Below the pieces are notes generated by a model. The model was not told the origin of the DNA and made no database searches. It saw nothing but the letters and a program-made list of their open reading frames with translations. DNA of 64,000 nucleotides from Anoplopoma fimbria (lineage: Eukaryota > Chordata > Actinopteri > Perciformes > Anoplopomatidae): NCBI RefSeq assembly GCF_027596085.1, contig NC_072460.1:9968231-10032230 (forward strand), read 5' to 3'. Numbering within the stretch: the first letter of the stretch is position 1; every line of letters begins with the position of its first letter. The position numbers and the translations under genes are program-made. Positions 12,164 to 26,271 of the stretch are shown here, in pieces.

Positions 12164-15100
12164 TGGGTCGGGATGGCATCCACCCTCAAATCACCAACAG
12201 CACTGTGCATATGGGAAGAAGGGATATTTTACTCCCTGTGTTAGTATGTTTCAGTTCAGATCGTCATTGATATTTTCATAATTGTTATTATAATGTATTT
12301 TTTGTTAAATAGCAAAAAGAGTTTGGTAGAAAAGCACATTTTTATTCCAAAATGAGGGAAAAGTTTTGGTAACAGTACTGAAAATAATGGTTTTGTATGA
12401 CAAAGTATGGAAATCTTCATAAAACACTACTTATTATATCCCTCCAAGATATTATTGTGTATAAGAATGTTTTTTCTCCATTTGACCTTTATTAAATAGT
12501 TAGCTTTAAGTAGGCGTTTTCTCTTTATGTCCTTGGCTGTATAAATAAATACACTTTAAGTTAATTCCCTCAGCAGTCTTCAATGAGAGTGGGCAACAGT
12601 TTTACACACCAATAACCAGTGTGAAACCAAATTTGTAACTTTTATCCATCAGACAGGAAAACCTTTTTCATACCATCTTTTAACTTTTAACTGTTTTCTG
12701 CCATAGTGACATCTAATAAAAAGAAGCTGAATAGTTTAATTTGGCCTGTTACTTTTCTTAAATATATACTTTTCAGACAGGTTTGCATCAACGATTCCAA
12801 TGGCCACATAATGGGGGATAATTCCAGCTGGGAGCAATCCTTTTGTGCTCATATTGGTGAAACTGATTCCTCTGGTGCTTAACTGGAAGCCTGGGTCTGG
12901 TTTAGTGTGTGCATAATTAGGCAGTTTTCACCTCCTAAACATCTGGCAAACGGAAAAGATGGGCTACAAGGGCTATTAGTTCAAACTGATAAAAGTCCAC
13001 ATTCAATAATGTGTGAGATCATTAATGGCATCATTAACAAAACACATGACATAATAGGAGCTATTTTAGGCAACGATTAACTCTTATGGGCTCTAAAGCT
13101 CTGACACAGGCAGGTTAAGATATGCTTGTGGGGTTCTTTATTGATTAAAACATTTAAAAATTCCTATTTTCATGCAGAAAATGTTATTCTGACACGGCAT
13201 TTGACAGTACAGATAAAGAGACAAGACGGGTGAACTGTAACCAAGACCACGACTCTGAAGCTGCTGCTGACGAGTCACTGAAGCAATTTAGTCAGGAAAC
13301 CACAATATGCAAGAACTCAAATGATGAACAGAGGTGATCTAAGTAGAGTGCTTTGTTACATTTTAGTTAAAAGGAATGCAGTATCGAAACACATTTCCAC
13401 AGAGTAAATGATCTGCCTTGGCAGTATTGCTATACAACACTGCCCCCTAATGATAACAATAAAACACTGCAGTATTGGCCTATTGCTATTCTTCATGCCT
13501 GTAAACTAAAGTAGTCTGATGTTGTTTCCAGCACTTCAATCAAATCACTGAAGCCAGAAACATTCCCAGGCCTAACATAATAAAAGATCATACAAAAGAG
13601 AACACAACAATCTTTCAATTAACATCAGTCTCCTAACAGAGATCAGTCTCTGTTAAGAGATCTGATCGTGATCAGATTACGTTTGAAGTGTTTTCAAAAG
13701 TTCTCTGAGGGGTTTATAGTGTCTGATGGGGGAATATGGAAGTGGGACATCGATATGAACCAAATATCTTCACTGAAAACTAGGCTCAATAAGCATCGAC
13801 ATTAGTACACCACTAAATCTGACTTTAGTTAATCTGTACAGAGCTGCTGTTTTAAACCTGACTTGACCACCTGGCAGAGAAGTTACTGTCCTGTTATGGA
13901 CATATAGACAAACATGCTCACATTCTACTTTGTGCTGAAAGGAAGTTGATCAATCGATTATGCCATCAACAATATTTTTGAAATATGTCACATATTTCCT
14001 GATTCCAGTTTTTAAAGAGTGAGCATTTACTGCATTTCTCTTTTATAGCATTGTATATCTTTCTTTTTTTATCTAATGTCACAGCCTTTTGACTTTTGTT
14101 TAAGCTGAATAATAACAATAATTATCTATAGACCTACTCTGCATGCATTTTTCCATGCACTCATTAAAACACAGCACGCAACAGAATTTAAACACCCTAG
14201 AATAACTCGTAGTTAATGTGCACATGATAACCATAAACAGGTTGCCCCTATGGAACATTCTGCATGTTTACAGGCATGTGCACAAATGCATATAATGCCA
14301 CCATAATTCCCACCTACAGTCTGAGTGCAAGATGTACATGCTGCCAATAAAAGAGACAGAGATGGTGCAAAGTGAGGAACGCGCATCATTCGTTGAGTTG
14401 GAGCTGAACCCCGGAGGTTCTGTAGCTGTGAAGCGGAGAGCGGCAGGCAGAACTCTCATCTCTGCAGAGCTCATTAAACTCCACTAATTGTATCTGTTAG
14501 CCCCGTAATGGGCCAAATAAAGCGAGAGAAGCAGAAATGGGATGTGGTCACCTGGAGGTGGATAGCTGTGCACTTTAAATGGTTTGTGTATGTGCATGTG
14601 GGTGTATTTATATCTGTGTTTGTTCCTGTGAAAGAAAAATCCAGCGCTGGCTCAACATATCTGTCTATTTCTCCCTCCAACAGAGAACGCTGATCCCCCC
14701 CCCCTTCTGTTTCTGCTGAGCTTTACATGACTGAAGCGCTCTTCTTCTCTCTGCCCTCATTCTTCAGTTTTTTTTTCTGCTGCAGTTGTTACAACATCCT
14801 CTTGAATGGATTACTGAGCATCTTGAGCTTGTTCTCTATTTCAGCAAAAGAGAGAAAAAAAAAAAAACATATCTGATATCTGGGCACAAAGGGACAGCTG
14901 CTGCTACATAATTGGACTAACGCTGTTTGTACATCAACTTCATCTTCTAATAATGTAGCCTCGTAAAACACCGTCGGCTCATGAACAGATTCAAGGCTCT
15001 TAAGTTATGAGGCCTCTTGTCTAATGTTTTGTTTTTTCCTCTGGTAAATTTTGAACACAAAGCTCAGGAAAGATTCAATACACGCCACCGCCAAAGTCTG

Positions 15101-16986
15101 GATGAGATTAGACTGTTATGTCGACCAAAAGCAGTCTGGCTTTTATGCCTTGAGAACATTTGTGGAGTCTTTTCATAGATACTGGGTGGTCTGACAGTTT
15201 GCTGTGCACAGCGCTTCTCTGAACTATAAGAACTGTCTTTGTAGATACTGTCAAAGTTTGGATCTAGGCCAAGTATCAAGAGGACGATGATTCTTTGCCT
15301 TTGTTTGCTGTGAAAACAGACTGTTTGTTGCATCTGCTTCGACTATGATGATTAAAATGTGGATCCCAGGAAGAACACCTCCAACCGAAGTTCAAAGTTG
15401 AACTTCAGAGCACTCAACGTACGTCCCGCATCCATGAGGCAGGATGTTTTTTTTATTTTCTCTGCAATGCTGTGGGAATTTTAAAAGACAAAAATGCTCT
15501 CACTGTGAAATGATTTCAAACTCTCTTTAACAGGATTATGCCTTTCTCTGAGCTCACGGATGAACAGTTAATGTGGCTCATGCTGAGTGCATTAACAAAA
15601 AGATTGTGGCAAATAAAAGCAAAGAAATTTGAGCCCGACTAGAAAAACTGGCCTGAATATTCTTATCGTTTTGGACAAAACTGTAAACCAACCACTCCTC
15701 TTTACTACTTGATGTTTGAAATTTGAATATTCATGAAAGGGTTTTCAGTCGCGAAGGTGATGGTCATTGTAAATGACGCTGTCAATAAGTAGTATGGGAT
15801 TCTGTAATGTGAGTGTACAGATCTGCCAAACCACAGCTACTAGGGGTTGGGCCGTCGTTTCTATTTTCATATTGTTTGATATTTTCATTTGCGATCCGAT
15901 CATCACGGGGCGGAAGCAAAGCTCAGCGTCTGACGGAGCTTTGAAATAAAATATCTTAACATCAATGTCTCTGTGACAAACGCCGTCTCCTCTATTCAAA
16001 CAACAGCTCCCATTTAAAAGTCTGTGTGTGTGCTTGGTGCGGCCATATCACAGCATTGAGTAGAACTTGAAATAAAGCCATTTCCTTTTTTCTAATTTCA
16101 CAGAATCCAAATGATATACATAACTAGCGCTGTAGCGAATAGTTTGAGGCTTTAAAGTTAATTTATAATGTATTGACATTCAAATTATTATCATCGTCAA
16201 TTTTTTTACAAAAACATTGTATGCAATAGTCCATCCACTTCTCCCCTCTCTGTCACTCTCCAACTCAGACACACAGCGAACGACACGGAGCTCCTCGACT
16301 GTTTGTCCTCAGTCCATAAATAGTTGAAAAAAGATAGACATAATGATTTCTTAAAATCCACAACGTGTTTAACAGAATATTCTGCTTCAATACTTATTTG
16401 TTAACGTTTAGCCTTTCAATAACAACATTTTTGCTACGTCAAAAAAAAAAAAAAAAACGTCCTACTTGCATCAGCGAAGATCACACCTGTAGCAGCAAAC
16501 TAACAGCACCATTACATTTAGACATCCACAGTAACACAAAATCATATTTCTCCTTTTTTTGGGGGGGTGATAAGAACATATGACGACAGACATTCAAAGC
16601 TTCATTCTAAAACCTCAATCAAACCTTTGGATGAGGAAAAAACGACATCCGCTACAGCCCTATCCGTAAGTTTTGGTGAGCAGGAATATGTAGAACGAAG
16701 ATGTGGAGTTATTTGATCCATGAAAAAGTGACGGCAAACTGGTTTGCAATCAAAGATTTGAAATTCACTTGTACTGATTAACGGGGCTAATAATGTAGCC
16801 TCTCTATCTGGAAATGCATAGAAGGGCGCAGATTCCAGAGATTATTTTAATGACATTTAAGTACTGATAGAAGTAATTAATCGCCTTAATATTGGCAGAG
16901 GAAAAAACAATCCGAAAACTTATCAGCACAAGCCAAACAGCTTCTCAAACCACACTTCAGAAGTCTGTATGCTGGCACCAGGAGAA

Positions 16987-17003
16987 GGGGGGGGGGGGGG
17001 GGG
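16987..17003. repeat. poly-G tract (17 G)
   Basis: Uninterrupted run of G on the plus strand inside the kazn intron; prone to length variation and sequencing error. Confidence 0.9.
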
Positions 17004-20000
17004 AATGAATCATACCTGACAAGACCATTTCCTTTCATTGTCATCCCTGCTGATTTGGCTGTGGGGGATGGAAGCTGCTGCCAAAACATAAACAAGTGGG
17101 ACAACATGTACAACATGTTCTTCTGCCTGGGTTTGGTGTTTAAGGTCACACTGAATGGTGCATTTCCTAAGGAAACTTCCATTTAATGAAATGTCTTCAG
17201 TGGACCTGTGTCTCATTCAATGAGATTTAAGTGGTTGACAAGTACTAACAACTCCAGGAAGTGCTCATTAAAATGCTGTATTATATATTGCTGTATCTTG
17301 CAGAGTTACCTACAAGAAAATGTTGCCATACCAAGAAGAACAAGTGCGTAGATCATCTAGTGATGACCAGGAAAACATTTTTTCAACGTTTCTGTCTCTA
17401 ACATACAATAGAAATGAAGCAAACTTTGTCACAGCACAAAAACTGACATTTACACTATTACTTTAAGAGCTTTTCCTTAGCTCTGGCTATCGACTACACA
17501 TTTAAGTCCAGCCAACTAGTTTATTAATAAATAATAAATTCATTTTGGATTTTACATGTTCCTGTTTGTATGCATTGCCTCCACATGCTCTACGATGGTC
17601 ATTATACTGACTAACTTCCAAATAGCCACAAAGTTAACAAATAAAGAAAATAGAAAAAAATGTACTGTAAATATAAGTACTGTGCCTGTGTTATAAATTT
17701 AAATGATCTGTACACTGTGACCAGGTGCAACGAAGACACTGCATCGTGATTCTCTATGCAGGGAAATACTTCAATAGTAGTTAGTAGGTCAATTTGTGTT
17801 GAGTAATAAGGCAATCTTTCCACCTAATTTTCTGCAAAAATAAAATGCCCCAAAATTTTAAACTTTTTCTCTAAGGTCCTTTAAAATTCATTATAACAAT
17901 TCAATTCATTGTACACTATTTCTATAAGAGGAATAACATTTCTAACATGGTGTTAAGTTTGGCTTCTTTGGAGTTAAGTCAACACTACTCAGCTGTTCAG
18001 GCCTGACTGATCTTGAGGTCAGCTCAGTCTAACAGCTCTTGCTCTGTGGTTTTGTAGCACGCTGCGCTGAGCCATCTTAACACCTCAGCCGAGTGAGATT
18101 ACTCCCTCAGGCAGCAGGGCCTCCGATAATTACAGTGGAAGGTGAAATTGTAAGCCTCTTCACACATCCAGAGAATGAAACACATTCCTCCAACCTTGGT
18201 TAGATGATAGTGTATGATTTATTATCCATCCAATAACCTGCAACATTGATAAAAATGAAATGATAATTGAATATTCTGCTTTTAAGTTTAACATTTGATG
18301 AGCATAATTTCTTCATCCATAATGCATTCCCCTTGATTAATAAGAACTGGACTTCTAGTTTCTTTTCACTTATTCTTTTAATCAAGCTACAAGTATTTTT
18401 GTTTTACTGGCTGAAACAGTAGCATTTCATTTGCACGTCAAAAGCAGAAGAGAAGTTTTGAATGGATTAGAGAACCTACAAAAATCTAAAATAAATCGAT
18501 ACGTAAATGATTTGATAAGCAGAAAGCGTTAGCTAGTATGAATAGTGGATGCATAATGAAGCAGAAATGCAAAAAATGGTTAAAGAAAAGAACAGCAATA
18601 AATCTGTTTCTGGGATTAAAAAGTGGTTAAAATGCAAAGGAAAAATAATGCGCAAATGAATACATGCATAAAAACAGTTAATAAATGCAAACTTAAATGA
18701 ATGTCAAAGCTGATGAAAAAAATGGGAAAATTAAAACAAAGGTAACTATTATGTCACAATATATTAACTACTTGATGCCTACAATGTAATTTATTTATTA
18801 ATTTTGGATTTTGGCAGGTACTGTCCTCCACATAGGGGACATAGCCAAGAACAAAAGCTAATTGTGTCTAGAGACTGTTCTGTTATGTATTCAATGTGGT
18901 TGGATATTAACTTGGTTAATTAATACCACAAGTGAACTAAAAAAGTCCCCTCTCGTGTTCTCAAAGTCACAGCAGGCGCTATTGCTTTATTTCAAATGTG
19001 CAACACTTGTCCTATAATCCTGTACGTGTTAGGGATTAAAGTCTAAGCTTTTATCATTCATCAATGATCTCTCGTCTCACAGAGGAAAGCTTGCCGGAGA
19101 TGGATTGTCTAGATGGGAGCGTATAGACGCCTGAAGTGAGGATTTAGAAGCAGGAAAGTGAAGGATTAGACTCTTGGGTTGACCTGATTGGCAGAAATCA
19201 CATGCTGCTGCTGACGCATCATCCACATGCCGCCACAGATAAATGCAGCCAGCGGAACAAAAAAACAACACAGGAGAGGAAAACACGCGTCAACTGACCA
19301 CAACAGAATACAAACCCGCTGCAAAACAATCACAACTGCAAACACGATAAATTCTGAGTGATTAGTGAGGATTACAGTTCCGTGGCAGAGCAGCCAGAAG
19401 AGAAACGATTTGTCCCTAAAACATGTCAACAATCCTCAGCGTCAAACAGACACTTATCAAGTTTTAATCTGAATCCCATAATGCGATTGTTAGCAGGATG
19501 GGAACATCTCTTGCGACACTCCGCAGTGCACTCTGTGCCTTTCGGCTTCACCCTCGTACATTCTGATCTATTGTGAAACCACCTGAGAGCAGCAATCATT
19601 TTTACCTCAGAAGCAGAACTATAGACTAATTCCTTATTTATAGTACATCTGCCACCAAGGGAGGGCAATTTGAGAAACACAAATCTTTAAAAAGGGAGAC
19701 AAGAAATCCTTTTAAGGAGCAGAAATTTGCCATGTCATTAACTGTGCTGTAAGAAAACGAAACACTGACACTCACAGATAAAGGGACTTGTTATTTAATG
19801 TGGGCAAAACCAAACACATCAGCCATGGCTGATGATGGCCTCTAGCTGAAACATTCAGTTTTTCCTACAATAAATAACTAGACCCCTTATCTTAGAGTGC
19901 CGGTGTTTTATTTATTTGATCCTTGCCACTATACCTTCCACACGATTTGAGGCTGTGCTCTTTTTGTGGTTTGTAGTGTCAGTAAAAACACACAACGTGT

Positions 20001-21247
20001 ACCATACCACTTAGGTTGTGGAGATTTTCAAGTAAAACAAAAAAATCTCAGATTAAGGGTACCTATCATAGTATGTGGAAAATGTGAAAAAGTAAAACAA
20101 AACGGCTAGAATCCAAACATAATGAATGGGTCCCAGTCAGTTGATGACTGAGGAAGAGGGGGTAGCCTAGAAGTTGAGGCTGCTGCCTGTCTACTGGCTA
20201 ACATCCAGCCCTGCCAGTTTGTGGCCGCCCTGTGGTGCTGCTTTGCGTCACTGCCTGCTGTTAGGATAATCACAGCACCACTGAGAGCCAGTTGGCCAGC
20301 AGAAATTGAGCCATTACACTGAAGGGAGTTTCAGTGTTGAATCCGGTGGATTCTGTTGGTGGGACCTGTGCAGTCATATAATGCAAAGTTTGTGGGGGAA
20401 GTGTCGCTTGTATCAATGTGACAAGGGTGTACTGCAGCACCAGCACCTTCCGTTTCTCATTCAAAAGACAGAAATTGAATGATCCTCAAACACATGGACA
20501 AAACCATGACTTGCCAGCGGTCACTGCTTAACTTACTTTCATTAAATATATCCATAATCTTTCAGAGATTGCCCTGGTTTTCACTCAGCTCCTTTTTACA
20601 GATATCTGTGTATATGTTATGTAATTGTGAGTAGCCCTTTTTCTTCACAAGTTGTATGCTCAATTAAAAGAAATTGTATAAAATGAAGTCCAGTCCAGTC
20701 TACCCTTGGAACTACTTAACTTAAAGCGCTTCATTGGAGTCCTTGATTTGATCCAGCAGTTTAAAGTTGTGATAAGTCTGTCTTCACACACATCTTCAGA
20801 CAATACACACACAGAGGAAGACATCATCTCCAGCTCTCTACTCCCCCCTTATTATGCAGGATCCATCTCTAGTTGAGGTTTCCATCGACCAATTGCCAAT
20901 TAGATTTTTCTGCTTCAAGTGCAAAAACTGCAGGGCTGCTTTCATATGTAGGCAAATTAGCACCTGTATGCATCAACAAATGATTGAATCAGGGAAATGA
21001 AATCAGCTGCACATGTCTACATCTGTTATTCCATCTACATTCAGTCTGCCAACGCTGAATGACTCTGACACTCTTACCAAGTAGCAAAACCTCGAAAATT
21101 GCACTCTACAAACTGCTGCATTGTTGATAAAACAATACACATTATTGAAAAAAAACAACTTTGTCTTACCTTAAAGCTTGTTCTTTGCTTTCCTCTGTAT
21201 TAAAACGTATTTAACAACTAACTATACATCACAGGGCTCTGTGAACA

Positions 21248-21342
21248 GCTAGCAGCTAACAGCTAGCAGCTAACTGTTAGCCGGAGGGGATACGGATGCT
21301 AACCATGCTAGCGGGGATAGCTAGCATCAAAGTTGCAGTCAT
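21248..21342. repeat. GCTAGC/GCTAAC-rich block
   Basis: Repeated agctagc and agctaac words, with a 15-base direct repeat (acagctagcagcta) at the left end. It is an imperfect, partly palindromic low-complexity segment with no coding capacity. Confidence 0.6.
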
Positions 21343-21968
21343 TCTCTTGCTAGCTTGCTGTTTTTATCCTCAAAATATCTGCCTATAAACACCCTCCCGT
21401 GTTATGATGGTAGTTGCCTGTTTATTGGCTTGCTGCTTTCCTCTATTAAATACCCCTTTTCCACAAACGCTTATTTGATTAGCCCGCCTTTTGGCATTAT
21501 TCAGATAACCAAACCCATCAATCCGTGTGCGCAACAGAGACACCGTGTGGCAGCAGGTACAGGCTCACACAAAATGCAAAACACAAAAGATAAAATCAGA
21601 AAATACAGTCAACGAGAAAAAAAACGTTTTACATTTTTAATTCTGCAACATCTTTTTCCAGAGACAATATTCCTGGTATGCATGAATTCACAGGAAAAGC
21701 TGTAACTTTTTATTTGCTGGGACTATTTCTTTGGAAAAAAAAGTGGTTCTAATAACAAATCTTCACAATTAGGTTTTTTTGGGGGGGGGTTTACTTTTAG
21801 TTTTTTGCAAATATTTTTTGGGTTGATAACAACTCTAATAACTCTTCAGATGGTCCAAGGACATACAAAGTTTACATTGTTCAGTTGTTTTGTATTGTGT
21901 AAGTCACACTAGGCCTACAGTTTATTCCCATTTATTCTTTTTGATTTATTTGAAAATTGTATATTATC

Positions 21969-22006
<38 letters not shown>
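21969..22006. repeat. (TTAG)n microsatellite
   Basis: About nine uninterrupted TTAG units. This is a tetranucleotide microsatellite; it is not the vertebrate telomere hexamer. Confidence 0.95.
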
Positions 22007-24497
22007 AAAAACATTGTTCAAGAGATCCATGCCTTTTAATTTGCAGTTAGAATTGTATGGACACATCAAAGTAGATGGTGGCCTATTAAGGGGAGCAGCA
22101 AACAGAGAAAAGGAAAATAAATAATTATTGTGTGAAGCTCCAAATCCGAGATACCATCTACTGTAATGTCCTTGAGGTGTGTTATGGTTTAACATGGCTT
22201 AAAGTATAAAACATGTGGTCTTTTTATGGCTTTTATTGCACTATAGATAAAATCAGAAGTCTATGTGTTTCTATCACCTGGCTTTCTTGTTGTATATCTC
22301 CTGTAAATGCTCCACAGAAGACAACAATTTTAAACACAAGTAATTTGAATTCAGAATGACACCCATGTGTGACAGGATGTGCTAACACTCAAAGTTCATA
22401 TAAGAAAGGTTGTTCAGCAAAAGAAAGTGGAGAAGACAAGTAGATGGAGAGGCAGCGCCGCTGACCCTCAGTCCGCTTTCAATCAGGCTCCTCTGGCGGC
22501 ATGCTCATTCATCTGAAGGTTAATGGAAGTTGGAGATGTCCAATTCTAAGCACAGGAAAGGGAAGGTGGTGAATTGTAAATTTTGTGTGCCAGGTGTCCC
22601 ATGGTCTGCTGCTTAAACTCAAAATGACTGCCTTGACAGCAGTTTTCCTCTGTGAGGAGTTTTGATTAATAAACTTGGAAGGCTTAAACGATTCCCAGAG
22701 CAACTGGACCTAAAGTGTTTTGCTGCCACTAAGGAAACATCACCTACAAACATGCAATCCCCCAAAATGATTTGCATTGTTTACAGTCTCTCTCTATAGT
22801 TCATATGTGATTCTGAAGTGATTTAGCTTTGCAGATGGCAATACTATGGTTTCTAACTCATGTGAGTAGGTCCACTGGTGCAGACGGATGACCCGCATTC
22901 ATCTGTGATTGACTTGTCAATAATAGGTCTAGACATAAAGTACATCAGAGCATGTTACATGATTATAATCTCTTTCTTTTCCTCTGGTTGGGTCATAATT
23001 TCACTGTTAATCCTGACCACAAATCCACTGAAGTGAAAAGAAAAAAACGAAACTACAGTCACACTAATATTATGCTGCAATAAGACAAAATACTGCAGAG
23101 AAGCCAATGTGAAAACATCATATTCTTACTAAGTTTTTCTATATTTTGAGCACCAGGCGCAACATTATTCATGCTCTTTGTAGTTTGTGCACTTGGTATA
23201 AACACCATTTGAAAAGAGATTAAATATTACCAAATATACATAATACTGAATATAATATAGAGATTAGTAAGTATGAAATATCTCTAAAGTATATCCAAAC
23301 CTCTTGGCCGTACGGGTGAAATGATTTGTGAATTTGTTTAATGCTAATTGCTAATCAACCCAGCATGCAGTAATATGCACAATTCAATGTATCACTTAAA
23401 TTCACATAGAACTACAAAAACACATTTTCCCTCAGCATACCAAAAACTGTGTGGTAACCCTGAAGTATGCAGAAATGCATACCCAAAAGTACTGCACAGC
23501 GTTAATGATAATGGTTTCTGTCGGTGCCTTTATTGTTTTCTAGTGTGGTGTGAAACATTATCCTCACTTACTGAGGTTGTGTGAGATCATTTTAAACCTG
23601 GCATGATAATGTATTTCTTCAATAAAGTAACATTAATTAGTTTTTATGCAAATCCAAATGACGTAGAGTCAGAAATAGAATGTCAATTCCCTGTCAAGTT
23701 TTTTATCAAGCGCAAACTAAATGAATCAATAAAAGCCCAAATTAGTGACTCATCATGTGAGGTAAAAACAGATGTGTTACCTTGCTGGTCGAACACATTT
23801 ACTGTACCGGCAAACCTCTTGCAACGTGACTCCTTCTACATGATTAGCAACACCAGAAGCATGAAGCTAATCTCTTACTGCAGGAAAGCCCACCGGGTAA
23901 AGAGGTGTGAGGAATTTGTGAGTATGCTGGAACCATAACACAAGCGGGAAGCAGGAGAGGAATTAATCACTTCAAAGACGACCAAAATATGTTCTACACC
24001 TGCAGTGGTCACAAATTAAAACTTCAAATCACGTTCACCTCTCCTGAGCATGGATTTACCGACGGTTTATTGAGGTTTTAAGGGGATATTCAAGGGTAAA
24101 GTGATGCTGAGAAAGCAAACAGCCTCGTACTTTGACTGCTAAACTGAAAAAAAAATACTCTTGTCATCAACCAACAACAAGTAATTATCAAACTCTATCA
24201 TTTCATCATAGCTTCAGGGCAGTCAGATCCTTTTTTCACACATTTGTCAGATGCTCTGCTGACTCGGGTTCTCACATTATAGTGGAAAACTATAGAAAGC
24301 AATTCACTTAAGTGTAATTTGGAAATTGGGCCAAGAGACAATAGGAGACATGAGAAACCAGAAAGTTTTTGTTCGAATTGAGTAACATCCAGAAAGTTAG
24401 TTTTGAAGGCCAGAAATCTCAGGTCATGGTGAGGTGACGCCATTGATCCACAATCCTTTGGACAGATATGTTTCAATAAGTTTGTGCTATTTAATGG

Positions 24498-24537
24498 TAA
24501 GCTTTTATGATTTCAGTTAAGCTTTTATGATTTCAGT
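24498..24537. repeat. 20-bp perfect tandem duplication
   Basis: The unit taagcttttatgatttcagt occurs twice with no spacer, looking like a recent slippage or repair duplication. Confidence 0.95.
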
Positions 24538-25180
24538 TACAGGGGCAGTGTATTTCAAAGCACAATCACACAACAAGATGATGGGTAGCAATGATCCTCT
24601 ACCTAAAATAGACTAACCTTGAAAATTTATAGACATGAACTTTTCCAGAACACTTAAACTATTTTAAAGACAGGGAACTAAGTTGTCACGCTCCTCGAAC
24701 AAACGGGAACATCGGCCACTGAGGGATTCTCTGACAACACATCACAACACTGAACAGAGAACCAATCAAACCACCAGTGGGGAGGAAGAGAATTGTTGCA
24801 GGATTATGCACCTGGCACTGCCACGTGAATACGATTCATTGTGGAGAAAAAAAATTCTGTCAAGTGTTATTCTGCCAGGGAACCACCAGAAGGTTGTTAA
24901 TATTCAAGCCTTTGGGCATGTGCAACACTCATGTAATGGGGGTTTTTTTTCTCTGCAATTCAGGAAGGCCTTTGCATATAGCTGAGGGCTTTCTGATCCA
25001 ATGATGGGTGACAGCCAAAGATAACAAAAAATCCCCCTATAATTACTGTTCAGATATTGCGAGCCAGCACTACTGTGGATTAGTCTTGCAGCCGTGTAAC
25101 AGTATGTAAGGTTGTTGCTAAAAATAGAAAAAAAAACACCCATCTCTTATTCACACAATTTGCAGCTTGCTCACTTTCTT

Positions 25181-25255
25181 GCCCCATCCCCTCCCTCTCC
25201 TCTCCCTCTTCTCTCCTTCCATCTCCCCCTTCCCTTCCCTTCCCTTCCGTCTCTT
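25181..25255. repeat. polypyrimidine tract (CT/CCCTTT-rich)
   Basis: Roughly 75 bases of almost pure pyrimidine on the plus strand, including repeated cccttcccttcc. Mirror-like pyrimidine tracts of this kind can form triplex DNA; here it lies in the kazn intron. Confidence 0.8.
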
Positions 25256-26230
25256 GCACATCCGAAATCGCAGACATGCAGCAGAAGCTTCAAAGAGCAT
25301 AGATAACTTGGGGAGCGCGAGACTGACTGTAATTCAGCCCAAACACTTGCAACGATAGTGTCATTTTCACAAGCAGAGAATGACATTTGGGTTCAAATTC
25401 TCACAGCGCTCTCACCTATGCTGTGACTGATCAGCAGGCACCAGAGGGGAGTCACTGTGAATGAGCACCACTGTTTGACTTCAAGTTGTCTTTAAGTTTG
25501 AATGGGACAAAGCAACAGAGAAGGGAGAGATTGATCCCCTTGGCCATGTGTAAAGCAAAAGTGCAATAAAGACTGAATATTCAGTGTCTGTGTAATTTCA
25601 GTATGGTAAAGTCCAAAAACAAAATGCACAAAGAAAACTTGACATGCCTCCAAACATGCCTGCTGCAGTCTCCACTCTACCTGGATGTGAAATAATTGTT
25701 TCAATCATTCATATCAGGAAACCTATCCAATTTATTCATTCTGATTTCATAAAGACTCCACAAAACAGCTCACAGAGGAACAGTTTTTTGAAAGAAGCCA
25801 TTCAAAAAAGTAACTGTTGTACAATATGTCATTGAAAGAAACTTTTCCAAAACAGATGAAGGCCATGGAAAGGGCATTGCTCTCCTATTGCAAAACTGCA
25901 GCTGAAAAGCAAACCATTAGTTACAGATGAATGAGAAATCCCACAAGGTACGGCTCAACTCAAAAAAAAAAAAAAAAAAAGCTCAAGGTCCTGCCTCGAT
26001 TGGCAACTGAGTTGAAGAAATAAAAATAAAAATTTCTACCTGTGAAAAATCACAACTCCCTATGCTTCTATCAGGTCAGCCATGACCGAAGGGTGCCATT
26101 TTCTGTTTTAGGAACTATGTGACGCCTTGTAATCGAACACCGCAGATTGTGTCATGCTGTGGGGTTTGATCCTGAAATAAAAAAAGCAACAAGACCTCAA
26201 AGCTCCAGAATACAATTCACACTGACACAG

Positions 26231-26233
<3 letters not shown>

Positions 26234-26266
<33 letters not shown>
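26234..26266. repeat. (TA)n microsatellite
   Basis: About sixteen TA dinucleotides without interruption, intronic. Confidence 0.95.

Positions 26267-26271
<5 letters not shown>

Noticed and set aside
19815..19832. Palindrome catcagccatggctgatg as a binding site
   Set aside because: A short perfect palindrome, but such 18-base cases occur by chance in 64 kb and nothing nearby supports a function.
21969..22006. Interstitial telomere repeat
   Set aside because: The unit is TTAG (tetranucleotide), not TTAGGG.
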